Shown one piece after another: positions 1-8,505 of a DNA stretch of 64,000 nucleotides. The notes under the pieces were generated by a model. That model was not told the DNA's origin, searched no databases, and saw only the letters and a list, made by a program, of their open reading frames with translations. Location of the stretch: the NCBI GenBank assembly GCA_903864275.1, contig CAIPFE010000023.1:29731-93730 (forward strand), written 5' to 3'. A program made the position numbers and the translations under genes. This DNA is from an uncultured Mucilaginibacter sp. (GTDB taxonomy: Bacteria > Bacteroidota > Bacteroidia > Sphingobacteriales > Sphingobacteriaceae). Every line of letters begins with the position of its first letter. Position 1 is the first letter of the stretch.

Positions 1-600
1 AGAAAAATTATTATGGTTTATTATATCATAGCCTTTTCCGTACTTTTTTAGAACGTCGGAATAAGTTGTTTCATTTATTTTGATCCCATCGATTCCTATA
101 CCTGGAATTATCAGTCTGCTGCGCGGTTCACAATCATCATTATTTGAGAATTCTTCTTTTTCGTCAAATTCATCTAGTTTTTTTTCAAGTAACGAGTAGA
201 ATTTTTCAAAAAAATTTTGATTCGAATTGATATGAGTTTTGAACTTATTCGATTTGTCAAGTATTCTAAAAAAAATCGTATTTAAATAATCTTCGTCAGC
301 AATACCTAACGGAACGCCAATTTCTTGTTGCCATCTAAAAAACAAAAGTACTGTTGCAAAGCAAACAGTCTCGGCTTTAGCAAAAGAAAAGCCAATATTA
401 GAAAGAACACTCGTCATGAGATCATCAGACCCCAATCGAATTTGCAGCCGGTTCGCTTCTATCAATAACTTGTTACATTTATTTGAACCATTCACCTTAT
501 CCGCAATTTCTTTTGCTTTTTTTTCACCGTACTCTTTTAAGTAAAAGGAAATAAATTCTTGAAATACAGTAGAAAAAGTTAATCGGTCAAATTTTTCCAT
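1..600 (-). CDS. Hypothetical protein, C-terminus cut off by window edge
   Basis: An open frame runs without a stop from an ATG at 598-600 to the left edge, giving the first 200 residues of a protein. I do not recognise the family. It is soluble and charged (start MEKFDRLTFSTVFQEF), with a lysine/glutamate-rich stretch around residues 20-40, an acidic stretch around residues 141-157 (KLDEFDEKEEF) and, near residue 160, a strand-turn segment with IIPGIGIDGIKINETTYSD. The last segment resembles the short repeats in which a conserved 'KIxxTTxxDVxKxYGKG' stretch recurs in immunity-like proteins, but this is only an impression. It is AT-rich relative to aconitase downstream. Absence of stops over 600 nt and a plausible start support a real gene. 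Confidence 0.6.
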   Translation of the reverse strand, partial: MEKFDRLTFSTVFQEFISFYLKEYGEKKAKEIADKVNGSNKCNKLLIEANRLQIRLGSDDLMTSVLSNIGFSFAKAETVCFATVLLFFRWQQEIGVPLGIADEDYLNTIFFRILDKSNKFKTHINSNQNFFEKFYSLLEKKLDEFDEKEEFSNNDDCEPRSRLIIPGIGIDGIKINETTYSDVLKKYGKGYDIINHNNFS

Positions 601-785
601 TGTTGCGATTATTTAGGTGCCAATTATTGGATTTTCTAAAAATAGCAAACGCAAAAGAATAAAGCTACAGTTTCTAATATTATTATCTTAGGAGCTAATT
701 TTCCCCGCTTCCATATTGTCATGTTTCACTTGACTACCGGCCAAAAAAAGCCTCCCCAAACTGGAAAAGCTTTAAAATATCCAAA

Positions 786-823
786 TCAAAAATTCCGAAA
801 TCGAACGTCCCAATTCCGAAATC
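786..823. repeat. Short repeat, 'TTCCGAAATC' family
   Basis: Copies of AATTCCGAAATC at 790-801 and 812-823 as direct repeats. The same words recur at 1329-1371, 6828-6874, 59640-59722 and 59977-60003. It overlaps the stop of the lipoprotein gene. Confidence 0.55.
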
Positions 824-1151
824 AGTTAGTGTACTTCAGCGCATCCGCATTTACAACATTTGACCCGGTTTGACCACGGGTGTCAACACTACTGCCGGTA
901 ATAACTATGGCGTCGGCGCCGATTTTTTGAGCATAAGCTACAAACTTTGCTTTTATTACGTCCGGGCTTTCACCATTAGGATAGTTTAAATGGCCAATAA
1001 CCTTGTATTGCTTTGTAACATCATGTGTGGAATAAAATACGTCGACGTTTGTTGTTGCAGGTGTAAGCGTGTCACCAAAATAGGATACTGTTCCGCATGA
1101 CGAAAGTAATAAACAAAGGCCGGCGATGATGAAGTTGTGCAGGTTTTTCAT
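822..1151 (-). CDS. Small lipoprotein of unknown function
   Basis: A 109-residue exported lipoprotein. The N-terminus has a basic start, a hydrophobic core and a lipobox LSSC at residues 16-19, so Cys19 should be lipidated. The body contains a short segment AQKIGADAIVITGSS (about residues 75-89), the kind of 'alpha helix then GADAIV strand' seen in small envelope lipoproteins of the RcsF/YbjQ-like type; I do not assign it to one. It stands alone, transcribed in the same direction as aconitase but 218 bp downstream of it with the aconitase terminator in between, so it probably has its own promoter. Function unknown. Confidence 0.75.
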   Translation of the reverse strand: MKNLHNFIIAGLCLLLSSCGTVSYFGDTLTPATTNVDVFYSTHDVTKQYKVIGHLNYPNGESPDVIKAKFVAYAQKIGADAIVITGSSVDTRGQTGSNVVNADALKYTN

Positions 1152-1295
1152 GACTTTAAGTTTTATAAATTAACAGACAAAACCATTTGTAATAGGTTTA
1201 TTTTCAATAAGTAATGTTTTTATTACAATTAATTTGATTTACGATTTACGATTAAAGGGGGGTAAGAAGATTTATTTGATGCCTGTCAACAAAAA

Positions 1296-1318
1296 GGCCT
1301 CTTCAAAACGAAGAGGCC
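1296..1318 (-). terminator. Rho-independent terminator of the aconitase gene
   Basis: A perfect 9-bp stem (GGCCTCTTC at 1296-1304, GAAGAGGCC at 1310-1318) with a 5-nt loop. On the minus strand it is followed by a run of five T. It sits about 50 nt after the aconitase stop codon. Confidence 0.85.
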
Positions 1319-1328
1319 CTAAAATATT

Positions 1329-1371
1329 CAAATCAAAAAATTCCGAAATCGAAATTCCGAAATCCGAAATT
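1329..1371. repeat. Short repeat, 'TTCCGAAATC' family, touching the aconitase stop
   Basis: Three iterations of (AA)TTCCGAAATC / TCCGAAAT between the terminator and the stop codon of aconitase; same family as 786-823. Confidence 0.55.
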
Positions 1372-3637
1372 AAGAAGCCATTTGCCGCCTGATAATATTC
1401 AGCGCACCGCCTGCTTTAAACCACTCAATTTGCTGCGCATTATAAGTATGGTTTACTGCAAAGCTGTCTGTCGAGCCATCTTTATGGTGCAATACAACGC
1501 CCAAAGCTTTGCCGGGGGCAAATGTGGTTAAGCCTGTGATATCAATGCTATCATCCTCCTGGATCTTATCATAATCGCTGCTGTCGGCAAAAGTTATCGC
1601 CAGCATGCCTTGTTTTTTAAGGTTGGTTTCGTGGATACGGGCGAATGATTTTACCAGTATGGCACGTACACCAAGGTGGCGCGGCTCCATAGCGGCATGC
1701 TCACGTGATGAACCTTCGCCGTAGTTTTCATCTCCAACCACAACGGTGCCTATGCCATGTGCCTTGTAATCGCGTTGTGTCATCGGAACCGGGCCGTACT
1801 GGCCGGTAAGCTGGTCTTTTACACTATCGGAGCTGTTATTAAAATAGTTGATAGCGCCGATGAGCATATTGTTTGAAATATTATCCAAATGCCCGCGGAA
1901 CTTTAACCAGGGCCCCGCCATCGAGATATGGTCGGTGGTACATTTGCCTTTTGCCTTTATCAATAACCTTAAGCCTGTGATATCTGTACCCTCCCATGCA
2001 GGGAACGGGTCGAGCAATTGCAGGCGGGATGATTTTGGATCGACTTTTACCTCAACGCCGCTGCCATCTTCGGCAGGGGCCTGGTAACCGGCGTCTTCAA
2101 CGGCATAGCCTTTTATCGGCATTTCAATCCCCATTGGTTCGTCAAGTTTTACCTGTTCGCCAAGTTCATTGGTTAACGTATCAACCAAAGGATTAAAAGT
2201 TAGATCACCCGCAATGGCAAAGGCGGTAACAATTTCCGGCGACGCCACAAAGGCATGTGTATTCGGATTGCCGTCATTACGTTTGGCAAAGTTGCGGTTA
2301 AATGAGGTGATGATAGAATTTTTGCGGGAAGGATCGTCCGTATGCCGCGCCCACTGGCCAATACAAGGACCGCAGGCATTAGCCAACACCACGCCGCCCA
2401 TTGCTTCAAAAGTATCAAGATAGCCATCACGTTCAACGGTATACCGGACCAGCTCAGAGCCGGGGGTGATGGTAAATTCCGCCTTTGTTTTTAAATGCTT
2501 ATCGGTAGCCTGTTTGGCTATGGAGGCTGAGCGCGTAATATCTTCGTAAGATGAATTGGTACACGAGCCTATCAAACCAACATCCAATTGGAACGGCCAG
2601 TGGTTTTCCCTCACCGCCGTGGCGAATTTGGAAATAGGCCAGGCCAAATCGGGCGTGAAGGGCCCGTTTACATGCGGCTCCAACTCGGTAAGGTTTATTT
2701 CAATTACCTGGTCAAAATATTGTTCAGGATTGGCATAAACTTCAGGGTCGCCGGTTAAATGTTCTGCTACGGCGTTGGCAAGTTCAGCAATATCGGCGCG
2801 TTTGGTCCCGCTAAGGTAATCAGCGGCTTTTTCGTCATAGCCAAAAATAGAGGTTGTCGCGCCGATCTCAGCGCCCATGTTACAGATGGTGCCTTTACCG
2901 GTGGCTGATAGTGAACGCGCACCTTCGCCAAAATATTCAACAATAGCGCCGGTGCCGCCTTTTACGGTAAGGATACCTGCCACTTTAAGGATAACGTCTT
3001 TAGCCGATGTCCAGCCGGATAATTTACCGGTTAGTTTTACACCGATCAGCTTGGGGAATTTAAGCTCCCAGGGCAGGCCGGCCATCACATCACAGGCATC
3101 AGCGCCGCCAACACCAATGGCAATCATTCCAAGGCCGCCTGCGTTTGGCGTGTGCGAGTCGGTACCGATCATCATACCGCCGGGGAAAGCATAATTTTCC
3201 AACACCACCTGGTGAATGATCCCCGCGCCCGGTTTCCAGAAACCCAGCCCGTATTTATCAGATACTGAAGCCAGGAAATCATAAACTTCTTTATTTACAT
3301 CTTTGGCAGTGCTCAGATCTTCCGCAGCGCCTACTTTCGCCTGTATCAGGTGGTCGCAGTGCACGGTGGAAGGTACAGCAACCTGCGGCCTTCCTGCCTG
3401 CATAAACTGCAGCAGCGCCATTTGTGCCGTAGCATCCTGCATGGCAACGCGGTCCGGCGCAAAGTCCACATAATCCACCCCGCGGCCGAATGCCTGTTTG
3501 GCATCGCCTTCGGTAAGATGGGCATATAATATTTTTTCGGTTAAAGTAAGGTGTTTGCCGGTCGCTTTACGGGCAGCAGCCACGCGGGTGCTGTAGCGGT
3601 CGTAAACTTTTTTGATCATATCTAAATCAAAAGCCAT
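1370..3637 (-). CDS. acnA: Aconitate hydratase, mitochondrial type
   Basis: Isomerises citrate to isocitrate in the cytoplasmic TCA cycle. At 755 residues and with the three [4Fe-4S] ligands Cys359 (in LIGSCTNSS), Cys422 and Cys425 (in [10 protein letters not shown]) it fits the mitochondrial-type aconitase common in Bacteroidota, shorter than the roughly 890-residue bacterial AcnA/IRP type. The catalytic core occupies roughly residues 1-500 and the swivel domain the C-terminal 200 ([17 protein letters not shown] is its substrate-binding loop). The start ATG at 3637 gives the usual N-terminus. It is monocistronic, with a hairpin terminator downstream and a possible TATTTTTG box about 70 nt upstream. 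The symbol is by function; some annotations call this type simply acn. Confidence 0.96.
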   Translation of the reverse strand: MAFDLDMIKKVYDRYSTRVAAARKATGKHLTLTEKILYAHLTEGDAKQAFGRGVDYVDFAPDRVAMQDATAQMALLQFMQAGRPQVAVPSTVHCDHLIQAKVGAAEDLSTAKDVNKEVYDFLASVSDKYGLGFWKPGAGIIHQVVLENYAFPGGMMIGTDSHTPNAGGLGMIAIGVGGADACDVMAGLPWELKFPKLIGVKLTGKLSGWTSAKDVILKVAGILTVKGGTGAIVEYFGEGARSLSATGKGTICNMGAEIGATTSIFGYDEKAADYLSGTKRADIAELANAVAEHLTGDPEVYANPEQYFDQVIEINLTELEPHVNGPFTPDLAWPISKFATAVRENHWPFQLDVGLIGSCTNSSYEDITRSASIAKQATDKHLKTKAEFTITPGSELVRYTVERDGYLDTFEAMGGVVLANACGPCIGQWARHTDDPSRKNSIITSFNRNFAKRNDGNPNTHAFVASPEIVTAFAIAGDLTFNPLVDTLTNELGEQVKLDEPMGIEMPIKGYAVEDAGYQAPAEDGSGVEVKVDPKSSRLQLLDPFPAWEGTDITGLRLLIKAKGKCTTDHISMAGPWLKFRGHLDNISNNMLIGAINYFNNSSDSVKDQLTGQYGPVPMTQRDYKAHGIGTVVVGDENYGEGSSREHAAMEPRHLGVRAILVKSFARIHETNLKKQGMLAITFADSSDYDKIQEDDSIDITGLTTFAPGKALGVVLHHKDGSTDSFAVNHTYNAQQIEWFKAGGALNIIRRQMAS

Positions 3638-3706
3638 TGTATTTGATCTTTAGGTGAGTGAAAAATTGATTTAATCCGCCGGATGCCGACTAATGCGGCG
3701 AATTTA

Positions 3707-3714
3707 CAAAAATA
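3707..3714 (-). promoter_or_regulatory. Possible -7 box for aconitase
   Basis: TATTTTTG on the minus strand fits the Bacteroidota -7 consensus TAnnTTTG, about 70 nt before the aconitase start. I could not see a matching -33 TTTG, so this is tentative. Confidence 0.35.
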
Positions 3715-3766
3715 ACAGGTAATTGGTGTCAGTGAATTGTGTAAATGTTATTTGGAGAAGTTCTAA

Positions 3767-3858
3767 ATTAGAGGTTAGTGATTGATGATTAGAGGTTAGT
3801 TTTGAAACATTAGGATAAGGGTGTCATTGCGATGAGAAACGAAAAGCAATCGTTGAAC
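3767..3858. repeat. Direct repeat plus partial 'GTCATTGCGA' element
   Basis: TTAGAGGTTAGT occurs twice (3768-3800) and is followed from 3822 by GTCATTGCGA and AGCAATCG, a decayed half copy of the longer inverted element at 30609-30700. Confidence 0.5.
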
Positions 3859-4257
3859 TTATTTACTCAGTTTGAAAGGATCAATAACCTTTAGCTTGTA
3901 TATCTTATTAAAGTCGGAAATGTCGTTGGTAATTAAAATATGATTGTTTGCCAGGGCAGAAGCCGCTATAATTGCATCAGGTAGCTTTAATCTATACTTT
4001 TTTCTTATATCAATGGTTTTCAATTTAATATTTTGGTCTAGTTGATAAACCATGGAATCGGATATAAAGTCATTTATGATAGCGATGTCGTTTTCACTCG
4101 CTGCTTTCCAACATAACAGTTCGATTTCAGTAATAATTGATATGGCGGGCTGATGATTGTTTAGGATATTGCTCATCAACTTTTCTTCCCGTTCAGGAAG
4201 ATTTTTTTGGAGATAATGAACAACGGTATTTGTATCCCAAAGATATTTTAATCCCAT
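3859..4257 (-). CDS. vapC: PIN-domain ribonuclease toxin (VapC-like)
   Basis: A 132-residue PIN-domain protein, expected to be a Mg-dependent ribonuclease acting in the cytoplasm. The acidic active site is visible: Asp8 in YLWDTN, Glu44 in ITEIELL, Asp94 in LPDAIIAAS and Asp112/Asp115 in ITNDISDF. Length and layout are those of VapC-family toxins. Its start overlaps the stop of the upstream 70-residue gene by about 10 nt, the usual antitoxin-toxin coupling. VapC targets vary (initiator tRNA, other tRNAs, 23S rRNA) and cannot be read from sequence. The symbol is by family. Confidence 0.85.
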   Translation of the reverse strand: MGLKYLWDTNTVVHYLQKNLPEREEKLMSNILNNHQPAISIITEIELLCWKAASENDIAIINDFISDSMVYQLDQNIKLKTIDIRKKYRLKLPDAIIAASALANNHILITNDISDFNKIYKLKVIDPFKLSK

Positions 4258-4460
4258 TCGTCACGTAACTCCTTTAATTGCTTATTAATCTCTTCGAGTG
4301 ATTGCTTGGTCATTGCACCACTGTATTTTGCCGCTAAGTTTGTCTTTGAAGCCTTTGGCTTTTCTTCATTATCTTGAATCCGTATTATTTTCAGCGCCTC
4401 CAGGTTCTTCAATAAACTTAACGCATTATCGTCAAGTATGTCCAATGTTACCGTTTGCAT
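4248..4460 (-). CDS. Putative antitoxin partner of the PIN toxin
   Basis: A 70-residue protein directly upstream of and overlapping the PIN toxin, which is the main reason to call it an antitoxin. The N-terminal third (MQTVTLDILDDNALSLLKNLE) looks like a strand plus helix. The C-terminal third is a charged amphipathic helix (LEEINKQLKELRDEWD), typical of a toxin-neutralising tail. I see no clear AbrB, Phd/YefM or RHH signature; Bacteroidota antitoxins of this size that start 'MxTxxIxIxD..AxxLLxxLExLxLI' are common and poorly classified. DNA-binding ability is unproven. Confidence 0.7.
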   Translation of the reverse strand: MQTVTLDILDDNALSLLKNLEALKIIRIQDNEEKPKASKTNLAAKYSGAMTKQSLEEINKQLKELRDEWD

Positions 4461-4548
4461 ATCATCTTATATTAAAGTATAAATTTACGATTAATATTGT
4501 TACCTGCAAAATACCGGTATATTCACATGCTGACAATTGCATCCCCAT

Positions 4549-5172
4549 TTAGGGAGCCATGGAGCAAAACTCAAACCCCTCCTTACTCCAAAGTTCCAAT
4601 GCCCGCGGCAAAGCATATTCCATCCGTTCCTTTGCTTTCAGGCTGTCATGAAAAAGCACAATATCCCCATTATCAGTATATTTCATTACATTTTTGAGAC
4701 ACGTTTCAGGTTCCAGGTTAATATCAAAATCGCCGGCTAATACTCGCCACATGATAATTTGCAATCCGGGTTTTGCTTCTTTTAGCAATTTTATCTGCGA
4801 CCGTTTCATCCTCCCGTAAGGCGGCCTGAATAGTTTTGTATCCAGTAATTTATCGGCCTGTAAAAAATTATCCAGGTAGGTTTTATCATCCGTTTTCCAG
4901 CCGCTGAGGTGGTTAAAGGTATGATTCCCGATAGCATGGCCATCGTTTTTTACCTGCTCAAAAACATCGGGATGTTTACGCACATTGTCGCCGATACAGA
5001 AAAAAGTGGCTTTGGCATTGTACTGTTTTAAAATATTTAAAACAAATGGTGTAACAATGGGTATAGGGCCGTCGTCAAAAGTGAGATAAAGGCAGCGTTT
5101 GTTATGGTCAACGTTCCATACCAGGCCGGGGTACAGCTTTTTAAGCAGCCAGGGTGTTTTAACCAGGTACAT
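4549..5172 (-). CDS. Polysaccharide deacetylase (NodB domain)
   Basis: A 207-residue metal-dependent carbohydrate esterase of family CE4, probably removing acetyl groups from peptidoglycan or another N-acetylhexosamine polymer. The motifs are in order: TFDDGP (residues 31-36) with the catalytic and metal-binding Asp33/Asp34, HTFNH (84-88) with the two metal histidines, RPPYGR (116-121), and a late LFHDS with the last catalytic histidine. There is no obvious cleavable signal peptide, so the first 20 residues may be a membrane-associated segment or the enzyme may act cytoplasmically or by a non-Sec route. Monocistronic, with an inverted repeat upstream. Confidence 0.88.
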   Translation of the reverse strand: MYLVKTPWLLKKLYPGLVWNVDHNKRCLYLTFDDGPIPIVTPFVLNILKQYNAKATFFCIGDNVRKHPDVFEQVKNDGHAIGNHTFNHLSGWKTDDKTYLDNFLQADKLLDTKLFRPPYGRMKRSQIKLLKEAKPGLQIIMWRVLAGDFDINLEPETCLKNVMKYTDNGDIVLFHDSLKAKERMEYALPRALELWSKEGFEFCSMAP

Positions 5173-5180
5173 TTTTTTTC

Positions 5181-5300
5181 AGATATGAGATTTTAGATAT
5201 GAGATATGAGACTGTACAAAAAGCAATTAGTTTAATGAAACAAAACCAACTATTTAAAAAAAGTGATTATCTCAAATCTCATTTCTTATATCTCAAATCT
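5181..5300. repeat. Inverted repeat, 'AGATATGAG' family
   Basis: Left arm at 5181-5211 made of iterated AGATATGAG; right arm at 5270-5300 made of CTCAAATCT/CTTATATCT. Imperfectly complementary, about 58-nt spacer. It fills the divergent gap between the deacetylase and the TolC gene. The same family lies between atpH and atpF (20636-20710). Confidence 0.65.
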
Positions 5301-5324
5301 AAAAATATTATATAGAATAACCAC

Positions 5325-6767
5325 ATGACACAACACATATTCAGCTTCAAAAAAATAAACCTCCTAAGCGTTCTGTTTTTTACATTGTTAAGCTTTACGG
5401 TTAAAGCCCAGCAGGTAATAAGCCTTCAGCAGGCGGTTGACCTTACTATCAAAAACAACCTCACTATTAAACAGGCGAAACTAACAGAGTCGTTAGGTAA
5501 CGAAGATTATAACCAGGCGAAATATAACCAATTACCCAGCCTTACCGCTAACCCGCAGGGATCGTATAATTTTGGACGCACCGCAAATTTAACCACTTAC
5601 ACTTATAGCAGCCAATCGTTTTTGTACATTAACGGGCAGGCTTCAGTGTCAGTCACCCTTTACCAGGGAGGCCAGCTACGCAACCAGATACTACAAAATA
5701 AACTGACACTTGATGTGGATAAATCAAGTACTGACAAGGTAAAAAACGACCTGCTTTTAAATGTTGTTACCGATTATTTGACCATACTTACCGACCAGGA
5801 CCTGGTAATAGCAGCAAAACAGCAAATTGATATTGCTAAGATCACTTTAGACCGGGCACAGAAAAACTTCGACGCGGGCAATGCCACCCGGGCGGACCTT
5901 GCACAGGCTAAGGCACAGGTTTCAACAGCCGAACTGAATTTAACAACTGCCCAAAACCAAACTGACCTTGCTATCCTGATCTTAAAGCAATATATGGAGA
6001 TGGACCCCGCTACTGAAATAGCAGTGGTAAAGCCGGATATCAGCAAAATGACCGATGTGCGGACAATATACGATGCGACCGAAGTAATTAAAACTGCTTT
6101 TACGGTTAACCCGGATATTAAGCTGGCTGAATTACAACAACAAACGTATGCCCAGGCAATTAAAATAGCCAAAGGTAATTATTACCCAACCGTATCGTTA
6201 TTTGGAGGCGTCGGTACAAATTATTCAAACCAAAATACAACGCAGGTAATAGGTACAACCAGCGTTTCAGAACAAATTGGTGTAACGCAAACCACTAAAG
6301 AACCGGTTATTACCACTATCCAGGCACCAGTTTTTGGTCCTTATTCGGCATTTAACCAGCTTGGCAATAATTTTAACGAATCTATAGGGCTTTCTGTACA
6401 GATACCTATTTTTAACCGTTACACAGCCCGCACTTCGGTCCGGAAGGCCAAATTAAATTACGAATATGCCGAGCTTACCACACAGCTTGCAAAAAATACG
6501 TTAAGCAAAACTATAATACAGGCGGTACTTGACCTGCAGGCTGCTGAAAAGACCTTTCAATCGTCATCAGAAACGTACCAATCAAACAAGGAAGCGCTAA
6601 ATGTTACCAAACAAAGATATGACGCAGGTTTGGTTAATACACTTGATTATAACACGGCAGTTACCAACTATAATAAATCGCAAAATGATATGATCGAAGC
6701 CCAGTACCAGGTAGTGTTCAGAAGCAAGGTAATTGATTATTATATCGGGAATCCGATAGTATTATAG
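5325..6767 (+). CDS. TolC-family outer membrane efflux protein
   Basis: A 480-residue outer membrane channel of the OEP/TolC superfamily. The N-terminus is a Sec signal peptide (about residues 1-28, ending TVKAQQ). The body shows two OEP repeats, each with long alpha-helical stretches rich in Ala/Gln/Asn (for example QKNFDAGNATRADLAQAKAQ and the matching TKQRYDAGLVNTLDYNTAV), which form the periplasmic barrel. It works with the periplasmic adaptor encoded 118 bp downstream; no inner-membrane pump follows, so the third component must be elsewhere. A 'TTCCGAAATC'-family repeat lies between the two genes. Substrate not predictable. Confidence 0.92.
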   Translation: MTQHIFSFKKINLLSVLFFTLLSFTVKAQQVISLQQAVDLTIKNNLTIKQAKLTESLGNEDYNQAKYNQLPSLTANPQGSYNFGRTANLTTYTYSSQSFLYINGQASVSVTLYQGGQLRNQILQNKLTLDVDKSSTDKVKNDLLLNVVTDYLTILTDQDLVIAAKQQIDIAKITLDRAQKNFDAGNATRADLAQAKAQVSTAELNLTTAQNQTDLAILILKQYMEMDPATEIAVVKPDISKMTDVRTIYDATEVIKTAFTVNPDIKLAELQQQTYAQAIKIAKGNYYPTVSLFGGVGTNYSNQNTTQVIGTTSVSEQIGVTQTTKEPVITTIQAPVFGPYSAFNQLGNNFNESIGLSVQIPIFNRYTARTSVRKAKLNYEYAELTTQLAKNTLSKTIIQAVLDLQAAEKTFQSSSETYQSNKEALNVTKQRYDAGLVNTLDYNTAVTNYNKSQNDMIEAQYQVVFRSKVIDYYIGNPIVL

Positions 6768-6827
6768 TCTGAAGTCAGAAAGAAAAAATTGAGCAAATAA
6801 TAAAAGTTAAATAAATAAAAAATAAAC

Positions 6828-6874
6828 AAATCCGATCCCGATAGCTATCGGGACGAACGTCCGAAATCCGAAAT
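6828..6874. repeat. Repeat with CGATAGCTATCG palindrome
   Basis: CCCGATAGCTATCGGG (6837-6852) is a 16-nt perfect palindrome, followed by CGTCCGAAATCCGAAAT of the 'TTCCGAAATC' family. It lies between the TolC and adaptor genes. Confidence 0.6.
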
Positions 6875-6885
6875 AAAAAAGAACC

Positions 6886-8223
6886 ATGGGAAAAACTACA
6901 AAATATATTTTAATCAGCTTAGGCGCATTGATCGTGCTGATCGTATTATTAAAAGTGACCGGCATAGTAGGCAAACCTAAAGTCACCCAGGTTGCTACTG
7001 AAAAGGCTGCCGTTCGTGAAATTAACGAAACGGTAACGGCCAGCGGGAAAATAAAACCGCATGTTGAAGTAAAGATCAGCCCCGAAGTTTCGGGCGAGGT
7101 TGTTGAATTGCCTATAAAAGAAGGTGACGTGGTTAAAAAAGGCCAGTTGCTTTGTAAAATAAGGCCCGACATTTTAAAATCGGAGCTTGACCGTGCCGAG
7201 GCCGCAAACAATACGCAAAAAGCCAGCATCGGCAATTCAAAACAAATGCTTGCCCAGTCACAGGCTACATTTGAGAACCAGGCATCTATTTACAAGCGTG
7301 ATAAGGCCCTTTATGATAACAAGGTGATCACTACAGCAGAATTTGAAGCCGCTAAGGCAAGTTACGATGGCGCCAAAGCCGCACTGGAGGCAGCAAAGCA
7401 AAATGTAATAGGCTCCACTTACGGCCTTGCACAATCACAGGCATCTGTTAAAGAAGCTGCCGACAATCTTATTAAAACAACTATCTATTCGCCGGTTGAC
7501 GGGGTTGTTTCAAAGTTATCCATCCAAAAAGGCGAGCGCGTACTTGGGACACAGCAATTTGCCGGTACCGAAATCATGACCATTTCGGATCTTAGTCAAC
7601 TGGATGTAAATGTGGATGTAAACGAAAACGATATTAACCGGATACAGTTGGGCGATTCATCAAAAATTGAAGTTGACGCCTTTTTAGGCAAAAATTTTAA
7701 CGGTGTTGTAACCGAAATTGGCAGCTCGGCCAATGTGGTGGGTACCAATGCCGACCAGGTGACCAACTTTACTGTTAAAGTCAGGATAAGCCCTGCCTCA
7801 TACAAAGACCTGTTGATAAAAACTGCGGCAAACCCTAACCCTTTCAGGCCGGGACTTACTGCTACCGTTGATATTAATACAAACCATGTTAGTGGGTTGG
7901 CCGTGCCAATCCAATCGGTAACTACCCGCCAGGAAAAAAAGAAGATGCCTGCTAACGCCGGCGCTCCACAGGATACCGACAGCAATAAACCAAAGATCAG
8001 TGCACCGGTAAAAGAATATGTATTTGTTTACAGCAAAGGCAAAGTGAAACAGGTATTGGTAACCACCGGCATACAGGATGATACTTACATCCAGGTGTTT
8101 TCGGGCTTGAAAAGTGGCGACGAAGTGGTATCAGCGCCGTTTGCCACCATTTCGAAATTGTTGAATGATAATATGGTGGTTGAGAAAGTAGATAAAAGTA
8201 AATTATTCGGGGGAAGCAATTAG
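6886..8223 (+). CDS. Periplasmic adaptor subunit of an efflux pump (HlyD/MacA-like)
   Basis: A 445-residue membrane fusion protein that bridges an inner-membrane pump and TolC. Residues 5-25 form a single N-terminal membrane anchor. After it come the first half of a lipoyl domain (KISPEVSGEVVELPIKEGD, about 64-82), a long coiled-coil hairpin with Ala/Gln-rich heptads (about 100-195), the second lipoyl half (IYSPVDGVVSKLSIQKGERV, about 200-220), a beta-barrel and a C-terminal membrane-proximal domain. The layout is closest to MacA-type adaptors of ABC efflux pumps, though an RND partner cannot be excluded. It follows the TolC gene in the same direction and ends at a good hairpin terminator, so the two form a transcription unit. 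Confidence 0.9.
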   Translation: MGKTTKYILISLGALIVLIVLLKVTGIVGKPKVTQVATEKAAVREINETVTASGKIKPHVEVKISPEVSGEVVELPIKEGDVVKKGQLLCKIRPDILKSELDRAEAANNTQKASIGNSKQMLAQSQATFENQASIYKRDKALYDNKVITTAEFEAAKASYDGAKAALEAAKQNVIGSTYGLAQSQASVKEAADNLIKTTIYSPVDGVVSKLSIQKGERVLGTQQFAGTEIMTISDLSQLDVNVDVNENDINRIQLGDSSKIEVDAFLGKNFNGVVTEIGSSANVVGTNADQVTNFTVKVRISPASYKDLLIKTAANPNPFRPGLTATVDINTNHVSGLAVPIQSVTTRQEKKKMPANAGAPQDTDSNKPKISAPVKEYVFVYSKGKVKQVLVTTGIQDDTYIQVFSGLKSGDEVVSAPFATISKLLNDNMVVEKVDKSKLFGGSN

Positions 8224-8233
8224 GCGGGTTCAT

Positions 8234-8297
8234 AGTTTATAGTTCATAGCAGGAGTTCAAATTCCCACGAAGCCGCCATGAACTATCAACGATGAAC
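8234..8297. repeat. Inverted repeat, 'ATAGTTCAT' family
   Basis: ATAGTTCAT at 8239-8247 and ATGAACTAT at 8278-8286 are complementary, with extra half copies (CATAGTTTATAG, GATGAACTA) outside. Confidence 0.55.
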
Positions 8298-8318
8298 TAA
8301 AAATATTTCATTAGATTT

Positions 8319-8350
8319 GTCCTGCCAATTAAACCTGGCGGGACATTTTT
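8319..8350 (+). terminator. Terminator of the TolC-adaptor unit
   Basis: GTCCTGCCA (8319-8327) pairs with TGGCGGGAC (8336-8344), 9 bp with one G-U, followed by ATTTTT. It lies about 95 nt after the adaptor stop codon. Confidence 0.8.
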
Positions 8351-8419
8351 ATTTATGAATATAAATTTTTGTTAAACAGAATTAGCTTTTACCTGTTTGC
8401 AGAAACAGGCAGCGGGTAA

Positions 8420-8505
8420 TCGGTCAGCAGCAAGACCGCTCACCGTTCACTGCTCACCATTCACCAACTCACCATTGAACACGCGCTACTCACCAACCCT
8501 TAATC
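8420..8505 (+). repeat. Iterated CTCACC repeat at the 5' end of gpsA
   Basis: CTCACC or close variants recur five to six times (CTCACCGTTCACTG, CTCACCATTCACCAA, CTCACCATTGAA, CTCACCAAC). This is the same repeat word as the inverted element between atpG and atpA at 18420-18468. No complementary arm is present here. It extends into the readable frame of gpsA. Confidence 0.6.
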
